Shown piece after piece: positions 46,664-58,031 of a stretch of DNA of 64,000 bases; the first letter of the stretch is position 1, and each line of letters starts with the position of its first letter. Under the pieces are notes generated by a model. That model saw only the letters and a list, made by a program, of their open reading frames with translations, was not told the origin of the DNA and searched no databases. This stretch comes from Hyphomicrobiales bacterium (GTDB taxonomy: Bacteria > Pseudomonadota > Alphaproteobacteria > Rhizobiales > Rhizobiaceae). The stretch is from contig UEHQ01000001.1 of assembly GCA_900489925.1 (NCBI GenBank), forward strand, positions 62,001 to 126,000. Direction: 5' to 3'. The position numbers were made by a program, and so were the translations under genes.

Positions 46664-48075
46664 GCAGATATTCCCGAAAGGCTTTCCAGTTGCTTGGGCA
46701 GCGCTGCCGCCCAGTATGTGATACTCCCAGCCCCCAACAGAACCACAAAATCACCCGGCTTTGCAATCTCTGCGACCATTTGCGCCAAATGCTCCGGAGA
46801 AGCGAGGAAGCGCGCGTCACGATGACCGCCGGATTTGATGCGAGCGACGAGCGTCTCGGCGTCAGCACCCTCGATCGGATCCTCGCCGGCCGCGTAGACC
46901 GGCGCGAGGAAAATGCTGTCGGCATCGTTGAAGCACGCGGCGAACTCTTCGAAGAGGCTCGCAAGGCGAGAATAGCGATGCGGCTGATGCACGGCGATGA
47001 CGCGGCCCTTGCAGGCCTCGCGAGCGGCCTTCAGCACAGCCTTGATCTCGACCGGATGGTGCCCGTAATCGTCGAAGATCTGCACACCGTTCCATTCGCC
47101 GGTCAGCGTGAAGCGGCGCTTGACGCCGCCGAACGAGGCCAGACCCTTTGCGATATCTTCGCTCGACATGCCGAGACGGTTGGCAACCGCGATCGCGGCG
47201 GTGGCATTGGAGATGTTGTGACGGCCGGGCATCGGCATGACGAGATTGTCGAGCCTGATCACCTGTCCGGTGCGGCGGCGACGGATCTCGACATCGAAAA
47301 TCGAACGCGGACCATCGATGCGGACATTCATGAAGCGAACATCGGCCTGCGGGTTTTCGCCGTAAGTGACGATCTTGCGGTCTTCGATGCGGCCGACCAG
47401 CGCCTGAACTTCAGGGTGATCGAGGCAGAGTACGCCAAAACCGTAGAACGGCACGTTCTCGACGAACTGGCGGAACGCAGCCCGCACGGCGTCGAAGTTC
47501 CCATAGTGGTCGAGATGCTCGGGATCGATGTTCGTGATGACTGCGACATCGGCGGGAAGCTTTAGGAAGGTACCGTCGGACTCGTCTGCCTCGACCACCA
47601 TCCATTCGCCCTCGCCCATGCGGGCGTTGGTGCCATAGGCATTGATGATACCGCCGTTGATCACGGTTGGATCGAGCCCGCCGGCTTCCAGCAGCGTTGC
47701 CACGAGCGAAGTGGTCGTCGTCTTGCCGTGCGTGCCGCCGATTGCGATAGCGTTGCGGAAGCGCATCAGCTCGGCCAGCATCTCGGCGCGGCGAACCACC
47801 GGTAGCAGCTTCTCGCGCGCCGCCACGAGCTCCGGGTTGTTCTTCTTGATGGCGGTCGACACGACCACGACTTCAGCGTCACCCAGGTTTTCCGCCTTGT
47901 GGCCGACGAAGACTTCAATGCCCTTGTCGCGCAAGCGTTGAACGTTCGCACTCTCGGCCTGGTCGGATCCCTGCACGCGGTGCCCGAGATTGTGCAGCAC
48001 CTCGGCAATGCCGCTCATGCCGATGCCGCCGATGCCGATGAAATGGACGAGGCCGATGGCCTTCGGCATTTTCAT
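46660..48075 (-). CDS. murC: UDP-N-acetylmuramate--L-alanine ligase
   Basis: A 471-residue Mur ligase adding L-Ala to UDP-MurNAc. The N-terminal nucleotide-sugar domain has [16 protein letters not shown]; the ATP site is GTHGKTT at 114-120; the central domain has [12 protein letters not shown] and [13 protein letters not shown], and the C-terminal domain has [14 protein letters not shown], specific to MurC. It overlaps murG and murB by 4 bases each, so all three are translationally coupled. Confidence 0.97.
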   Translation of the reverse strand: MKMPKAIGLVHFIGIGGIGMSGIAEVLHNLGHRVQGSDQAESANVQRLRDKGIEVFVGHKAENLGDAEVVVVSTAIKKNNPELVAAREKLLPVVRRAEMLAELMRFRNAIAIGGTHGKTTTTSLVATLLEAGGLDPTVINGGIINAYGTNARMGEGEWMVVEADESDGTFLKLPADVAVITNIDPEHLDHYGNFDAVRAAFRQFVENVPFYGFGVLCLDHPEVQALVGRIEDRKIVTYGENPQADVRFMNVRIDGPRSIFDVEIRRRRTGQVIRLDNLVMPMPGRHNISNATAAIAVANRLGMSSEDIAKGLASFGGVKRRFTLTGEWNGVQIFDDYGHHPVEIKAVLKAAREACKGRVIAVHQPHRYSRLASLFEEFAACFNDADSIFLAPVYAAGEDPIEGADAETLVARIKSGGHRDARFLASPEHLAQMVAEIAKPGDFVVLLGAGSITYWAAALPKQLESLSGISA

Positions 48076-49202
48076 GCGCGTTTCCCCTTGAACTCTGCAA
48101 TTGTACGTCGTGCCGCAATAGCCTCTACCATGTCGGCAAGCAAGTTCGCAGCGTCGGGTTTGCCCGCTTGTCTGGCGGCTGCGGCCATTCGGGCAAGCTT
48201 TTCGGGGTCGTTCATCACATGGGTCAGGATCGAGGCGATCTTCTCGGAGGAAAGATCCGCCTGCGGAATAACCTTGGCCCCGCCCGTCGCGGCAAGTGCT
48301 GCGGCGTTGGCGGCCTGGTCGTGATCGAGCGCATGCGGATAGGGAACAAGGATTGCCGGGCGACCGATGACCGAAATCTCCGAGACCGTCGACGCGCCGG
48401 AACGGCAGATCACCAGATGCGCCTTGGCCAACCGTTCGGCCATGTCGGTAAAAAACGGCGCGATCTCAGACGAAGCGCCCATTTCCAGCTTGGCGACACA
48501 ATCGCCAACCATGCCCATATCCTCGGACCGAACCTGCTGCGTGATCCTGAGACGTCCGCGAAGCTCGTCGTCGAGCAAGCTTATCGCCGTCGGCATCGCC
48601 TTGGAGAAATACTGCGCGCCCTGGCTGCCGCCAAAGACCACGAGATTGAATGGCTCGCCCGCATGCGACGGCGCATAGGGCGTCTTCGCAGCCTCGATGA
48701 TCGCGGGACGGACCGGATTGCCTGTCGTGACCGTCTTGTCGGGAAACTGCCCGCCACCATCAGGCAGAAACCCGCCGGCAATCGCCTGCACGCGCGATGC
48801 CAGCGCCTTGTTGGCGCGTCCCATCACGGCGTTCTGCTCGTGGATCATGGCGGGCACGCCGAGCCGGGTTGCTGCCAGCAATGGCGGCACGGTCGGATAA
48901 CCGCCGAAGCCGACGACGACGGCTGGCTTCAACCGAGAAATCAGCCTCTTTGCCGCCCGCATGCCGCTCCAGAGCGTCCAGAGCGTACGGGCAACCGCCA
49001 CCGGGTTTTTCGACGCGATCGTCGCCGATGGCACGGCATGGATTTCGTCGGCCGGAAACCTGCCAGCGTAGCGCTCGGCGCGGCTGTCGGTAACGAGGTG
49101 CACGGAATAGCCGCGCTCCTTCAGCTTGTAGGCCAGAGCTTCCGCCGGAAACACGTGGCCGCCGGTTCCCCCGGCGGCAAGCAGGACGATGCCTTTGCTC
49201 AT
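48072..49202 (-). CDS. murG: lipid I GlcNAc transferase MurG
   Basis: A 376-residue GT28 glycosyltransferase that converts lipid I to lipid II at the inner membrane face. The N-terminal GGTGGH motif is at residues 11-16, [15 protein letters not shown] and [15 protein letters not shown] follow, and the C-terminal UDP-GlcNAc site has [28 protein letters not shown] and [17 protein letters not shown] at 49202; ftsW ends 6 bases upstream. Confidence 0.97.
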   Translation of the reverse strand: MSKGIVLLAAGGTGGHVFPAEALAYKLKERGYSVHLVTDSRAERYAGRFPADEIHAVPSATIASKNPVAVARTLWTLWSGMRAAKRLISRLKPAVVVGFGGYPTVPPLLAATRLGVPAMIHEQNAVMGRANKALASRVQAIAGGFLPDGGGQFPDKTVTTGNPVRPAIIEAAKTPYAPSHAGEPFNLVVFGGSQGAQYFSKAMPTAISLLDDELRGRLRITQQVRSEDMGMVGDCVAKLEMGASSEIAPFFTDMAERLAKAHLVICRSGASTVSEISVIGRPAILVPYPHALDHDQAANAAALAATGGAKVIPQADLSSEKIASILTHVMNDPEKLARMAAAARQAGKPDAANLLADMVEAIAARRTIAEFKGKRA

Positions 49203-49208
49203 GTACTC

Positions 49209-50363
49209 TTACTCCGCCGGCATTCCATGCGCGACGCGGAAGAGGCTCCGATCCTGCGCACGCTTTTCCGGCCTGTGACGCGTCAGCGCGAGAATGAACC
49301 CGGCGGTGACGCAGATAGCGACCATCGACGAACCGCCATAGGAAATCAGGGGCAAGGTCATGCCCTTTGCCGGCAGCAGTTCGAGATTGACGCCCACATT
49401 GATGATGGACTGTATGCCGATCTGCAGCACGAGGCCAGCGACGGCAAACCGATTGAAGTCGTTCCGCTCCTTGTAGGCATGCGAGAGGCCACGCAGCACG
49501 AGCACCGAGAACAGCGCTACGAGCGCCATGCAGAAGACGATGCCGAATTCCTCGGCCGCGACCGAAAAGATGAAGTCGGTGTGCGCGTCGGGGATGATGC
49601 GCTTGACGATACCCTCGCCCGGTCCCTGACCGAACCAGTCGCCACGGATGATGGCCTCGCGGGCCGTGTCGATCTGGAAGGTATCACCCTCGCCGGTCAT
49701 GAACTTGTCGATACGCAGCGCCACGTGCGGGAAGACGTAGTAAGCACTGACGAGACCACCCGCGCCAAGAGCCCCGAGCACGATGATCCAGAGCCAGGGC
49801 ATCCCCGCCATGAAGAACATGCCGCCCCAGACGGCGGTGGTCAGGATCGTCTGGCCAAGGTCAGGCTGCGCCACAAGCAGCGCGGCCACGATACCGAAGA
49901 GAATGATCGCAAAGAGATTGCCCGGAATTTCCGGCTGGCGCGCGTGCTCGGCAAACAGCCAGGCGCAGACCACGACGAAAGCGGGCTTCATGAATTCCGA
50001 TGGCTGAATGGAAATGCCGGCAAGCGTCACCCAGCGCCTCGATCCCTTGACCTCAACGCCGAAGAAGAGCGCCAGCAGCATCATCCCCAGCGCGACGATG
50101 AGAAGGATGATGGCAGTGCGTCGCACCTGGCGCGGCGTCAGGAACGACAGGCCGAACATCACGCAGAGCGACGGGATCATGAAAGCCGCGTGGCGCTTGA
50201 CGAAGTGGAATGGCTCCAGCCCGATGCGCTCAGCCACCGCCGGCGACGCGGCGAAGGACAACATGAAGCCGATGCCCATCAGAAAGATGAACATCGCTAG
50301 GAAAAAGCGGTCGATGGTCCAAAACCAATCGGCCAGAGGCCCACGTTCCGCGCGGCTTACCAT
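49209..50363 (-). CDS. ftsW: SEDS glycosyltransferase FtsW
   Basis: A 384-residue polytopic membrane protein with about 10 TM segments, the septal peptidoglycan polymerase partner of FtsI. SEDS motifs are LGMMLLALFFGVEVKGSRRW, GISIQPSEFMKPAFV, FFMAGMPWLWI, and the C-terminal GLVLQIGIQSIINVGVNL followed by LPLISYGGSSMVA. ATG at 50363, one base after the murD stop. Confidence 0.96.
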   Translation of the reverse strand: MVSRAERGPLADWFWTIDRFFLAMFIFLMGIGFMLSFAASPAVAERIGLEPFHFVKRHAAFMIPSLCVMFGLSFLTPRQVRRTAIILLIVALGMMLLALFFGVEVKGSRRWVTLAGISIQPSEFMKPAFVVVCAWLFAEHARQPEIPGNLFAIILFGIVAALLVAQPDLGQTILTTAVWGGMFFMAGMPWLWIIVLGALGAGGLVSAYYVFPHVALRIDKFMTGEGDTFQIDTAREAIIRGDWFGQGPGEGIVKRIIPDAHTDFIFSVAAEEFGIVFCMALVALFSVLVLRGLSHAYKERNDFNRFAVAGLVLQIGIQSIINVGVNLELLPAKGMTLPLISYGGSSMVAICVTAGFILALTRHRPEKRAQDRSLFRVAHGMPAE

Positions 50364-50364
50364 G

Positions 50365-51777
50365 TCATTTATCTCCTGTTGCCGAACCGATCAGCATGGT
50401 GATTCCGTCGAGCGCTGCCACATGGCTGACAAATGCATCGCCCCTGACTTCAAAGTTCTTATATTGGTCGAAGCTTGCGCAAGCCGGGGATAACATCACG
50501 GCCGATGGGCCATTTTGATCTTTTTCGGCATCCGCGGCCGCGTGTGCGACGGCTCGTTCCAATGTTCCCGAGATTTCGTAGGCAACGGCTTCCCCCAGGG
50601 TCGCCGCAAACTCCGCCGCGGCCTCACCGATCAGGTAGGCTTTGGCGATACGCGGGAAGAAGGGAGCAAGCGTCGTAATCCCGCCAGCCTTCGGCAAGCC
50701 GCCTGCGATCCAGTATATACGGTCGTAGCTCGACAGCGCCGGAGCGGCGGCGTCCGCATTCGTGGCCTTCGAGTCGTTGACGAAAACGACGTTGCCCCGA
50801 CGGCCCACGGGCTGCATGCGATGCTTGAGGCCCGGAAAAGACGCCAGGCCGATACGGATATCCTCAACCGAGACACCGACGGCCAAACAGGCTGCGATGG
50901 CGGCGGCGGCATTCTGCGCGTTGTGGCTCCCGCGCAGGGTCTGGATGCCATCGAGGTCGGCGATCAGATGGGCTACGCCCTCAGAGGCCTGAAAAAGCTT
51001 CGTGCCTTCCGCATAGATGCCATTGGCCAGTGGCTGGCGTCTGGAAATGCGCGTTACCTTGGTCCCCGCCCGCTCGACGCGATCGGCGATCACCTCGCAA
51101 TAGCTGTCGTCGACGCCGATCACTGCAACACCGCTGCCGGCGACCAGCCGCTCCTTGACGTCGGCATAGTGCTGCATCGTTCCGTGCCGATCGAGATGAT
51201 CAGGCGTCAGGTTGAGCAGGATCCCGGCGGACGGATTGAGCGTCGGCGCCAGATCGATCTGGTAGGACGAGCACTCGACGACATAAAAGCGCCCGGCCCT
51301 CGGTGGCTCCAGCGTCAGCACCGCAGTCCCGATATTGCCGCCGAGCTGCGTATCCCGCCCGCTCGCCTCCAGGATATGCGCGATCAGCGCCGTCGTCGTC
51401 GATTTGCCATTGGTGCCGGTGATCGCGATGAAAGCGCAATCCGGCGCGTGTGCGCGGCGTTCGCGAACGAAGAGTTCGACATCGCCGACGATATCGACGC
51501 CTGCGGCGCGCGCCAGATCGACTGTCCAGTGCGGCTTGGGATGCGTCAGTGGCACGCCGGGCGAAAGTACGAAAAGCGACTGGACGCCCCAGTCGATGGT
51601 TCTGAGATCCGCGGTGTGAATTCCCTCGGCTGCAGCCTTCGTCACGCTGTCAGGATTGTCGTCCCAGGCCGTGACGTCGGCACCGCCAAGGATCAGCGCG
51701 CGGGCGGTGGCAAAACCGGAGCCACCGAGCCCGAAGAGCGCGACCTTCTTTCCTGCAAGCGTGGTGACCGGGATCAT
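50365..51777 (-). CDS. murD: UDP-N-acetylmuramoylalanine--D-glutamate ligase
   Basis: A 470-residue Mur ligase adding D-Glu. The N-terminus [16 protein letters not shown] binds the uridine. The ATP motif is [19 protein letters not shown], with the carbamoylated Lys region later, [13 protein letters not shown], and [18 protein letters not shown], which is MurD-specific. The C-terminus has [19 protein letters not shown]. The ATG at 51777 is chosen by alignment ([11 protein letters not shown]); codons upstream lie within mraY. It lies 7 bases after mraY. Confidence 0.97.
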   Translation of the reverse strand: MIPVTTLAGKKVALFGLGGSGFATARALILGGADVTAWDDNPDSVTKAAAEGIHTADLRTIDWGVQSLFVLSPGVPLTHPKPHWTVDLARAAGVDIVGDVELFVRERRAHAPDCAFIAITGTNGKSTTTALIAHILEASGRDTQLGGNIGTAVLTLEPPRAGRFYVVECSSYQIDLAPTLNPSAGILLNLTPDHLDRHGTMQHYADVKERLVAGSGVAVIGVDDSYCEVIADRVERAGTKVTRISRRQPLANGIYAEGTKLFQASEGVAHLIADLDGIQTLRGSHNAQNAAAAIAACLAVGVSVEDIRIGLASFPGLKHRMQPVGRRGNVVFVNDSKATNADAAAPALSSYDRIYWIAGGLPKAGGITTLAPFFPRIAKAYLIGEAAAEFAATLGEAVAYEISGTLERAVAHAAADAEKDQNGPSAVMLSPACASFDQYKNFEVRGDAFVSHVAALDGITMLIGSATGDK

Positions 51778-51784
51778 GGCCGTT

Positions 51785-52885
51785 TCACCGCAGCTTGAGG
51801 GTCGAAAGGCCGAGCAGAGCAAGGCCAACCGCGATGATCCAGAAGCGGATCACGACCTGGCTTTCCGTCCAGCCCTTCTTTTCGAAGTGGTGATGGATCG
51901 GCGCCATCAGAAACACGCGGCGTCCCGTCAGCTTGAAGAAGCCGACCTGAATGATGACGGACAGCGTTTCCATGACGAACAGGCCGCCGATGATCGCCAT
52001 GACGATCTCGTGCTTGGTGGCGACGGCAACCGTGCCGATCGTGCCGCCCAGCGCCAGCGAACCGGTGTCGCCCATGAAAATAGCCGCCGGCGGTGCGTTG
52101 AACCACAAGAAGCCGAGACCAGCACCAATGACGGCGCCAAGCACGACCGAAAGCTCGCCGGTGCCGGGTACGAAGTTGATCTGCAGATAGTTGGCGAAGA
52201 CCGCGTTACCCGCAAGGTAGGCGATGACGCCGAACGATGCCGCTGCAATCATCACAGGCACGATCGCCAGGCCATCGAGGCCATCCGTGAGGTTCACTGC
52301 GTTGCCCGCGCTGACAATCACGAAGCCGCCGAAGACGACGAACATAATGCCGAGGTTAAGCATGAAGTCCTTGACGAACGGAAAGGCGATCGACGAACCG
52401 AAGGTGGAGCCTGCCGTGCCCGATGCAAGCGCTGCCCGCATCATGAAGAAGACGGCGATGCCGGCGATCACGAACTCGATGCCAAGGCGAGCCTTGCCGG
52501 AAAAGCCCTTGTGGCTCTGCTTGCTGACCTTGAGATAGTCGTCATAGAAGCCGATGGCGCCGAACCCGAGTGTGACGAGCAGTGTCGCGACGACGTAGAC
52601 GTTGGAAAGATCAGCCCAGAGCAGCGACGAGCCGACGATGCCGGCGAGGATCATCAGGCCGCCCATGGTCGGCGTACCGGCTTTCTTGAAATGCGTCTGC
52701 GGCCCGTCGGCGCGGATCGGCTGGCCCTTGCCCTGCCGAATGCGCAGCGAATTGATGATCATGGGTCCGAAGAGGAAGACGATCAGCGCAGAGGTAAACA
52801 GGGAAGCGCCCGTGCGGAAGGTAATGTACCTGAAGAGGTTCAAAAACTTCAGGTGTTCCGACAGTTCGACTAGCCAAATCAGCAT
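51785..52885 (-). CDS. mraY: phospho-MurNAc-pentapeptide transferase MraY
   Basis: A 366-residue, 10-TM transferase that makes lipid I on undecaprenyl phosphate. Signature sequences are [45 protein letters not shown] and [12 protein letters not shown], followed by [11 protein letters not shown]. The paired Asp in FYDDY and the Asp in LTDGLDG are catalytic or Mg-binding. ATG at 52885; 22 bases after murF. Confidence 0.97.
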   Translation of the reverse strand: MLIWLVELSEHLKFLNLFRYITFRTGASLFTSALIVFLFGPMIINSLRIRQGKGQPIRADGPQTHFKKAGTPTMGGLMILAGIVGSSLLWADLSNVYVVATLLVTLGFGAIGFYDDYLKVSKQSHKGFSGKARLGIEFVIAGIAVFFMMRAALASGTAGSTFGSSIAFPFVKDFMLNLGIMFVVFGGFVIVSAGNAVNLTDGLDGLAIVPVMIAAASFGVIAYLAGNAVFANYLQINFVPGTGELSVVLGAVIGAGLGFLWFNAPPAAIFMGDTGSLALGGTIGTVAVATKHEIVMAIIGGLFVMETLSVIIQVGFFKLTGRRVFLMAPIHHHFEKKGWTESQVVIRFWIIAVGLALLGLSTLKLR

Positions 52886-52907
52886 TCAGGGCCCCTTGTT
52901 TACCCGC

Positions 52908-54341
52908 TCAAAATTCGCGTTGCGTGTCGGCAAATGGCGGGAACTTGTCAAGGAGCGCGGCGACAATCTTGCCGAAACCGATGCCCAGTGACGATTTTAC
53001 CATCAGCACGTCGCCTGGCGCGACCGAGTCCAATACATATTCGATGAGATCTTCCGTCTTCTCGCGGTGCTCGACCTGGACGCTGTCAGGAAGCGATTCC
53101 TTGAGCGCGACCATTTCGGGACCAGCAAGCCAGACATGTTCGATGCCGGCCGCAAGCAACGGTCCGGCGAGATCAGAGTGTACCTTCTGGGCGTAGTCGC
53201 CCATCTCCAGCATGTCGCCAAGCACGGCGATGCGGCGGCCGGTTCCCGTGGGAACCGAGCTTGCGAGCACGGCGATCGCCGCGCGCATCGAAGCCGGGTT
53301 GGCATTGTAGCTTTCGTCGACAACAGTAAAGGTGCCGTGATTGATCGACAGCTTGTGGCGTCGGCCCCTGCCCTTCTCCGGCTGGAGCGTCGCGAGTGCC
53401 GCGATCGCCTGCTGCAGATCGGCACCAACGATGGTCACCACGCCGAGCGCCGCAAGCGCGTTTTCGGCGATGTGACGACCAGGCGCGCCGATCGCGACTT
53501 CCTTGGTCTCGCCGTCGATCGTGATCCAGAGCGTCGAGCTCTGATCGGCGCCATTGAATTCCGCAAGCCGGAACTCCGCCTTCGCATGCTGTCCAAACGA
53601 GTGGATATGCTCGATGCCGAGCGATTGTGCCGTGCGATCGAGGAAATTGTATTGGTCGTTGTCACGATTGAGCACCACGTGGCCGCCGGGAACGACACCC
53701 TCGAAGATCTCGGCCTTGGCGGTGGCGATTTCCTTGATGCTCTTGAAGTTGCCAAGATGCGCCGGCGCGATCGTGGTGATCACGGCCACATGCGGCTCGA
53801 TCATCTTCACCAGCGGGCGAATTTCGTCGGGGTGGTTCATGCCGACTTCGAACACGCCAAAATAGGTGTCGAGCGGCATGCGCGCGAGCGTGAGCGGTAC
53901 ACCCCAGTGGTTATTGAAGGAGGCGACGGAGGCGTGAACCTTGCCTGACGGCGAGAGAACGCGCCGCAACATTTCCTTGGTGGTCGTCTTTCCGACGGAG
54001 CCGGTGACGGCAATGATCTGGGCGCGGGAACGCGCGCGCGCGGCCAGACCGAGCTTGCCGAGCGCCGCCAACACGTCCTCGACGACGATCATGGGAACGG
54101 TCAGGCGGCCCATGGCCGGAAGACGTGACTCGCTGACGACGAGAAGAGATGCACCATTGGCCATTGCCATCGACGCATAATCATGGCCGTCGACACGATC
54201 GCCCTTGATGGCGAAGAAGGCCTCGCCGGGACCGATGGAGCGGCTATCGATGGAAATGCCGGTAATGCCCTCAGGCAGGGTCCCGAAGGGACGCCCCGCC
54301 ATCGCGGCAATCATGTCTTCCGTGGTCCAAAGCCAGTTCAC
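52908..54341 (-). CDS. murF: UDP-MurNAc-tripeptide--D-Ala-D-Ala ligase
   Basis: A 477-residue Mur ligase adding the D-Ala-D-Ala made by Ddl. The ATP motif is [33 protein letters not shown] and [10 protein letters not shown] are MurF-type. [17 protein letters not shown] and [11 protein letters not shown] follow. The GTG start at 54341 overlaps the murE stop as GTGA, so it is coupled to murE. Confidence 0.97.
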   Translation of the reverse strand: MNWLWTTEDMIAAMAGRPFGTLPEGITGISIDSRSIGPGEAFFAIKGDRVDGHDYASMAMANGASLLVVSESRLPAMGRLTVPMIVVEDVLAALGKLGLAARARSRAQIIAVTGSVGKTTTKEMLRRVLSPSGKVHASVASFNNHWGVPLTLARMPLDTYFGVFEVGMNHPDEIRPLVKMIEPHVAVITTIAPAHLGNFKSIKEIATAKAEIFEGVVPGGHVVLNRDNDQYNFLDRTAQSLGIEHIHSFGQHAKAEFRLAEFNGADQSSTLWITIDGETKEVAIGAPGRHIAENALAALGVVTIVGADLQQAIAALATLQPEKGRGRRHKLSINHGTFTVVDESYNANPASMRAAIAVLASSVPTGTGRRIAVLGDMLEMGDYAQKVHSDLAGPLLAAGIEHVWLAGPEMVALKESLPDSVQVEHREKTEDLIEYVLDSVAPGDVLMVKSSLGIGFGKIVAALLDKFPPFADTQREF

Positions 54342-55798
54342 GATTTCAGCTCCTCCAAAGCCTTACGCAATTCGGCATGATCCGAAAACGGCAGGGTGAC
54401 GCCTCCGATCGTCTGCCCTTCCTCATGGCCCTTGCCGGCCACGATCAGCGTATCGCCCGACGTCAGCATGCCCACAGCTTCACGGATGGCCGTTGCGCGG
54501 TCGCCGATTTCGGATGCGCAGCCCGCAGCCGCCATGATCTCGGCGCGGATCGAAGCGGGCTCTTCCGAGCGCGGATTGTCGTCGGTCACGATCACGACAT
54601 CAGCCAGACGGCAGGCGATTTCGCCCATGATCGGACGCTTGCCCCGATCGCGATCGCCACCACAGCCGAACACGACGATGACGCGACCCGTCGTGAACGG
54701 GCGCACGGACTCCAGAACATTGGCCAGCGCATCGGGCTTGTGCGCGTAATCGACATAGGCCAGCGCGCCATCCTTGGTATGGCCGACGAGTTCAAGGCGA
54801 CCGGACGCGCCCTGAAGCTTCTCGAGTGCCGCCATTGCAACCTTGGCCGGAACACCTGTGGACATCGCAAGGCCGGCGGCAACGAGCGCGTTGGCCACCT
54901 GGAAATCGCCCGCGAGCGGAATATCCACTTCGAAGATCTCGCCGTCGGCATGGATCTCCGCGACTTGCTTGTGCCGGAAATGCTCGACGCGCTTCAGCGT
55001 CAGGTAGTCGCCCTTGCGACCCACGGTGCGAACATCGTGCCCCGCGTCCTTCGCCGCCGCGATCGCCTGCGCCGACCAGGCATCATCGGCGAAGATCACC
55101 GCCGGCGAGCCCTTCGACAACAGCGTATCGAACAGCCGCATCTTCGCAGCCATGTAGCTCTCGATCGTCGGATGGTAGTCCATATGATCGCGGCCGAGAT
55201 TGGTGAAGGCGGCAGCCGCGAGCTTCACGCCATCCAACCGGCACTGGTCAAGGCCGTGGCTGGATGCCTCCATCGACGCGTGGGTGACGCCCTCGTCGGA
55301 AAGCTCCGCCAGAAGCGCATGCAGGGAAACCGGATCGGGCGTCGTCAGCGAGCCGTATTCGTTGCGGGTTGGCGAGACGACGCCGGTGGTGCCGATCATC
55401 GCTGCCGGATGACCCGCATGGGCCCAGATCTGGCGGGTGAAGGAGGCGACGGACGTCTTTCCGGCGGTGCCCGTGACGGCCACCATCGTTTCCGGCTGCT
55501 TGCCGTAGAAATGCGAAGCGGCGATCGACAGGAACCGGCGAGGCTCGCTCACCACAAGGACCGGAATGGAGGCATCGACGCTGTGGGCAGCAATGGCAAC
55601 GGCGGCGCCACGCGCCGCCGCGTCGGCAATGAAGCCTGCGCCATCGGCCTTGGTACCGGCAACGGCAACGAACGCCATGCCGGGTGCAATCTTCCTGCTA
55701 TCGGAGGAAAGGCCGGAAATCTCCAGCCCGCCTACCGGTCCGTCCAACTGGTCCTTGAGTTCAGGAAACGCGTTTCCCGCGAGGTCTCTCAATCTCAT
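54338..55798 (-). CDS. murE: UDP-MurNAc-L-Ala-D-Glu--meso-diaminopimelate ligase
   Basis: A 486-residue Mur ligase. The ATP motif is [18 protein letters not shown], and [20 protein letters not shown] is MurE-specific. The C-terminal DNPRSEEP holds the DNPR motif that selects meso-diaminopimelate over lysine, as expected for a Gram-negative wall. The ATG at 55798 ([11 protein letters not shown]) is chosen over an in-frame start 19 codons upstream that has no conservation. ftsI ends 68 bases upstream. Confidence 0.97.
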   Translation of the reverse strand: MRLRDLAGNAFPELKDQLDGPVGGLEISGLSSDSRKIAPGMAFVAVAGTKADGAGFIADAAARGAAVAIAAHSVDASIPVLVVSEPRRFLSIAASHFYGKQPETMVAVTGTAGKTSVASFTRQIWAHAGHPAAMIGTTGVVSPTRNEYGSLTTPDPVSLHALLAELSDEGVTHASMEASSHGLDQCRLDGVKLAAAAFTNLGRDHMDYHPTIESYMAAKMRLFDTLLSKGSPAVIFADDAWSAQAIAAAKDAGHDVRTVGRKGDYLTLKRVEHFRHKQVAEIHADGEIFEVDIPLAGDFQVANALVAAGLAMSTGVPAKVAMAALEKLQGASGRLELVGHTKDGALAYVDYAHKPDALANVLESVRPFTTGRVIVVFGCGGDRDRGKRPIMGEIACRLADVVIVTDDNPRSEEPASIRAEIMAAAGCASEIGDRATAIREAVGMLTSGDTLIVAGKGHEEGQTIGGVTLPFSDHAELRKALEELKS

Positions 55799-55865
55799 CG
55801 AATGTACTTTTCTTCTTCGAGCCGCCGCGCCCCCATGGCGAATCGGCTGCGACATTCATTCAGAC

Positions 55866-57617
55866 TCAATAAGACACCAACATGGCCGATCCGTCGTCAC
55901 CGAACTTCGGTTCCACACCAAGGATTGGTGCGGCACGCGCAATGATGTTCTTGACCATCGGAGCAGCGGTATAAGCGGCGATGTTCTGCCCCTTCTCGCC
56001 ATTGTGCGGTTCGTCGCAGAATGTCAGCACCACATACTTCGGATCGTCGATCGGAAATGCCGCCAGGAAGGCATTGAAGTTGAGGTTCGACGCATAGCGT
56101 CCGTTGACGACCTTGTCGGCCGTCCCGGTCTTGCCGCCGACATTGAAGCCTGGCACGTCTGCATTGCGGCCGGATCCCTTGATGCCGTTCAGCTTGAAGA
56201 GGTAGCGCACGTCATCGCTGGTGGTCTTCTTGACGACCACTTCGGCAACATCGTCCGCCTGTTCGCGCGTTCTCGGCAGGAAGGTCGGCTCGATCAGCTT
56301 GCCGCCATTGACGAGTGCCGCACCCGCAACGGCCGTCTGCAGCGGTGTCGTGGAGACACCGTGACCGAAGGAGATCGTCACCGAGTTGATCTTCTTCCAG
56401 ACCTTCGGCTGGCTCGGCATTTTCACCTCGGGCAGCTCCGTCTGCATCTTCGTCAGCAGGCCGAGCTTCGTCAGATAGTCCTTCTGCGCGTCGATACCGA
56501 CGATGTCGATGATGCGCGCAGTACCGACGTTGGACGAATACTGGAAGACTTCGGGAAGGGTCAGCCAGCGGCGCTGGCCGTGGAAGTCGTGAATGGTGAA
56601 ACCGCCGATATGGATAGGCTGCGTCGCGTCGAAGCTATCGGTCAGCTTGACCTTGCCGGTATCAAGCGCCATCGCCAGGGAGAAGGTCTTGAAGGTCGAG
56701 CCCATTTCGAACGTGCCGTTCGACATGCGGTTCAACCAGCCTTCCTTGGCGCCTTCCATCGGATTGTTCGGATCGAAGTCAGGTGCAGAGGCCATGGCCA
56801 GCACTTCACCCGTGTGAATGTCGAGGACGACGGCACCGGCCCCCTTGGCCTCGTAGTTGGTGACGGCGTTGGCAACGACATCACGCACGATATTCTGGAC
56901 ACGAATGTCGATCGACAGTTTGACCGGCTCGAGCGGCTGGTCGCTGGTCATGCCGACGGAAGCGAGATCGGCCAATCCCTGGTCGTCGATATACTTCTCC
57001 ATGCCGGCAACGCCGCGGTTGTCGATATTGACGTAACCGAGAATGTGCGCGGCCGTCGCGCCGCCCGGATAGAAGCGACGCTTCTCCGGCCGGAAGCCGA
57101 TACCAGGAATGCCAAGCGCCAGGATCTGACTCTGCTGCTTCGGCGTAAGCTGGCGGCGCAGCCATGCAAAGTGAGAGTTGCGATTGGCGAGCTTCTTGTA
57201 CGTACCTTTCACATCAAGGTCCGGCAGAACAGTCGAAAGCTTTTCGACGGCCTCATCGGCGTCGACGACCTTGTTCGGTTCGGCAAACAGCGAAACGGTG
57301 CGGATATCGGTGGCAAGAACCTCGCCATTCCGGTCGAGAATGTCAGGGCGGGACGCCATCAGGCGATCCGGCGGCAGGATGCTCGATACCACATCGGGAT
57401 CACGGATCGCATATTCCACCAGACGACCGCCGATCACGCAGTAGACGCCAAGGAAGGCGACGATCAGCAGGCCGACGCGGCTCTTTGCCTGTCCCGCACG
57501 CTTCTTGCGCGATCCCTGGATTGCGACGTTGCCGGAGGGGCCGCCAAAACGACTGTAAACGCCGGCGGAAAAATGCGCCTGGCTCTTTGAAACCATGATG
57601 CGTGAAAGAAAGGACAT
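55866..57617 (-). CDS. ftsI: septal transpeptidase FtsI (PBP3)
   Basis: A 583-residue class B penicillin-binding protein. A short cytoplasmic part and TM (about 47-66, VGLLIVAFLGVYCVIGGRLV) precede the pedestal domain with RPDILDRNGEVLATDI. The transpeptidase motifs are STFK (in EMGSTFKTFSLAM), SSN (in YSSNVGTARI) and KTGT (in VGGKTGTADKV). It cross-links septal peptidoglycan with FtsW. The ATG at 57617 lies 2 bases before the ftsL stop region, so the two are tightly linked. Confidence 0.96.
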   Translation of the reverse strand: MSFLSRIMVSKSQAHFSAGVYSRFGGPSGNVAIQGSRKKRAGQAKSRVGLLIVAFLGVYCVIGGRLVEYAIRDPDVVSSILPPDRLMASRPDILDRNGEVLATDIRTVSLFAEPNKVVDADEAVEKLSTVLPDLDVKGTYKKLANRNSHFAWLRRQLTPKQQSQILALGIPGIGFRPEKRRFYPGGATAAHILGYVNIDNRGVAGMEKYIDDQGLADLASVGMTSDQPLEPVKLSIDIRVQNIVRDVVANAVTNYEAKGAGAVVLDIHTGEVLAMASAPDFDPNNPMEGAKEGWLNRMSNGTFEMGSTFKTFSLAMALDTGKVKLTDSFDATQPIHIGGFTIHDFHGQRRWLTLPEVFQYSSNVGTARIIDIVGIDAQKDYLTKLGLLTKMQTELPEVKMPSQPKVWKKINSVTISFGHGVSTTPLQTAVAGAALVNGGKLIEPTFLPRTREQADDVAEVVVKKTTSDDVRYLFKLNGIKGSGRNADVPGFNVGGKTGTADKVVNGRYASNLNFNAFLAAFPIDDPKYVVLTFCDEPHNGEKGQNIAAYTAAPMVKNIIARAAPILGVEPKFGDDGSAMLVSY

Positions 57618-57619
57618 CT

Positions 57620-58030
57620 CTACTCCACAGATCCGGTTGCCATCAAATCGTCGTCCTCAGCTTCGGCCTTCGCGGGCACAGCCTTTGGCTTACTCTTCGT
57701 ACCGCCTGCCTTCGCTTCGGTCACATCAGGCACGGGAACCTGCGACTTCAGCATCGGCAACTCCTTGGCATGAACAAGCGACGTCGATGGCGTCGGCTGC
57801 AGCTGGAGCTCACTGTTGTAATTATTGACAAGCCGCTCGAGCCGGTTCGGCTGCGACTGCAGGGCCCAATCCGCTTTCAAGAGGTCGATCGTGTCCCGCT
57901 CGAGCTTGATCTCTGCTTCGAGGCGATGAACCTCTTCCAGCTTCAGCTCGGCACGATGCTTGATCGTGTAGGTCACGGCGGCTGCCGCCGTCATGACGCC
58001 GATGAGGATAAGATCGAAGGTTCTCAGCAT
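57620..58030 (-). CDS. ftsL: divisome protein FtsL-like
   Basis: A 136-residue bitopic protein beginning at the ATG at 58030. Residues 5-23 (FDLILIGVMTAAAAVTYTI) are the TM segment, followed by a heptad-rich helix (25-65, RAELKLEEVHRLEAEIKLER) typical of FtsL, then a Pro/Lys/Ala-rich tail ending DDDLMATGSVE. Sequence conservation in FtsL is low; the call rests on size, topology and position between rsmH and ftsI. It is one base after the rsmH stop. Earlier in-frame codons run inside rsmH and are rejected. Confidence 0.88.
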   Translation of the reverse strand: MLRTFDLILIGVMTAAAAVTYTIKHRAELKLEEVHRLEAEIKLERDTIDLLKADWALQSQPNRLERLVNNYNSELQLQPTPSTSLVHAKELPMLKSQVPVPDVTEAKAGGTKSKPKAVPAKAEAEDDDLMATGSVE

Positions 58031-58031
58031 A

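Noticed and set aside
48168..50300. A 710-codon open frame antisense to murG and ftsW
   Set aside because: Shadow of two essential, motif-rich genes; composition is atypical for a protein.
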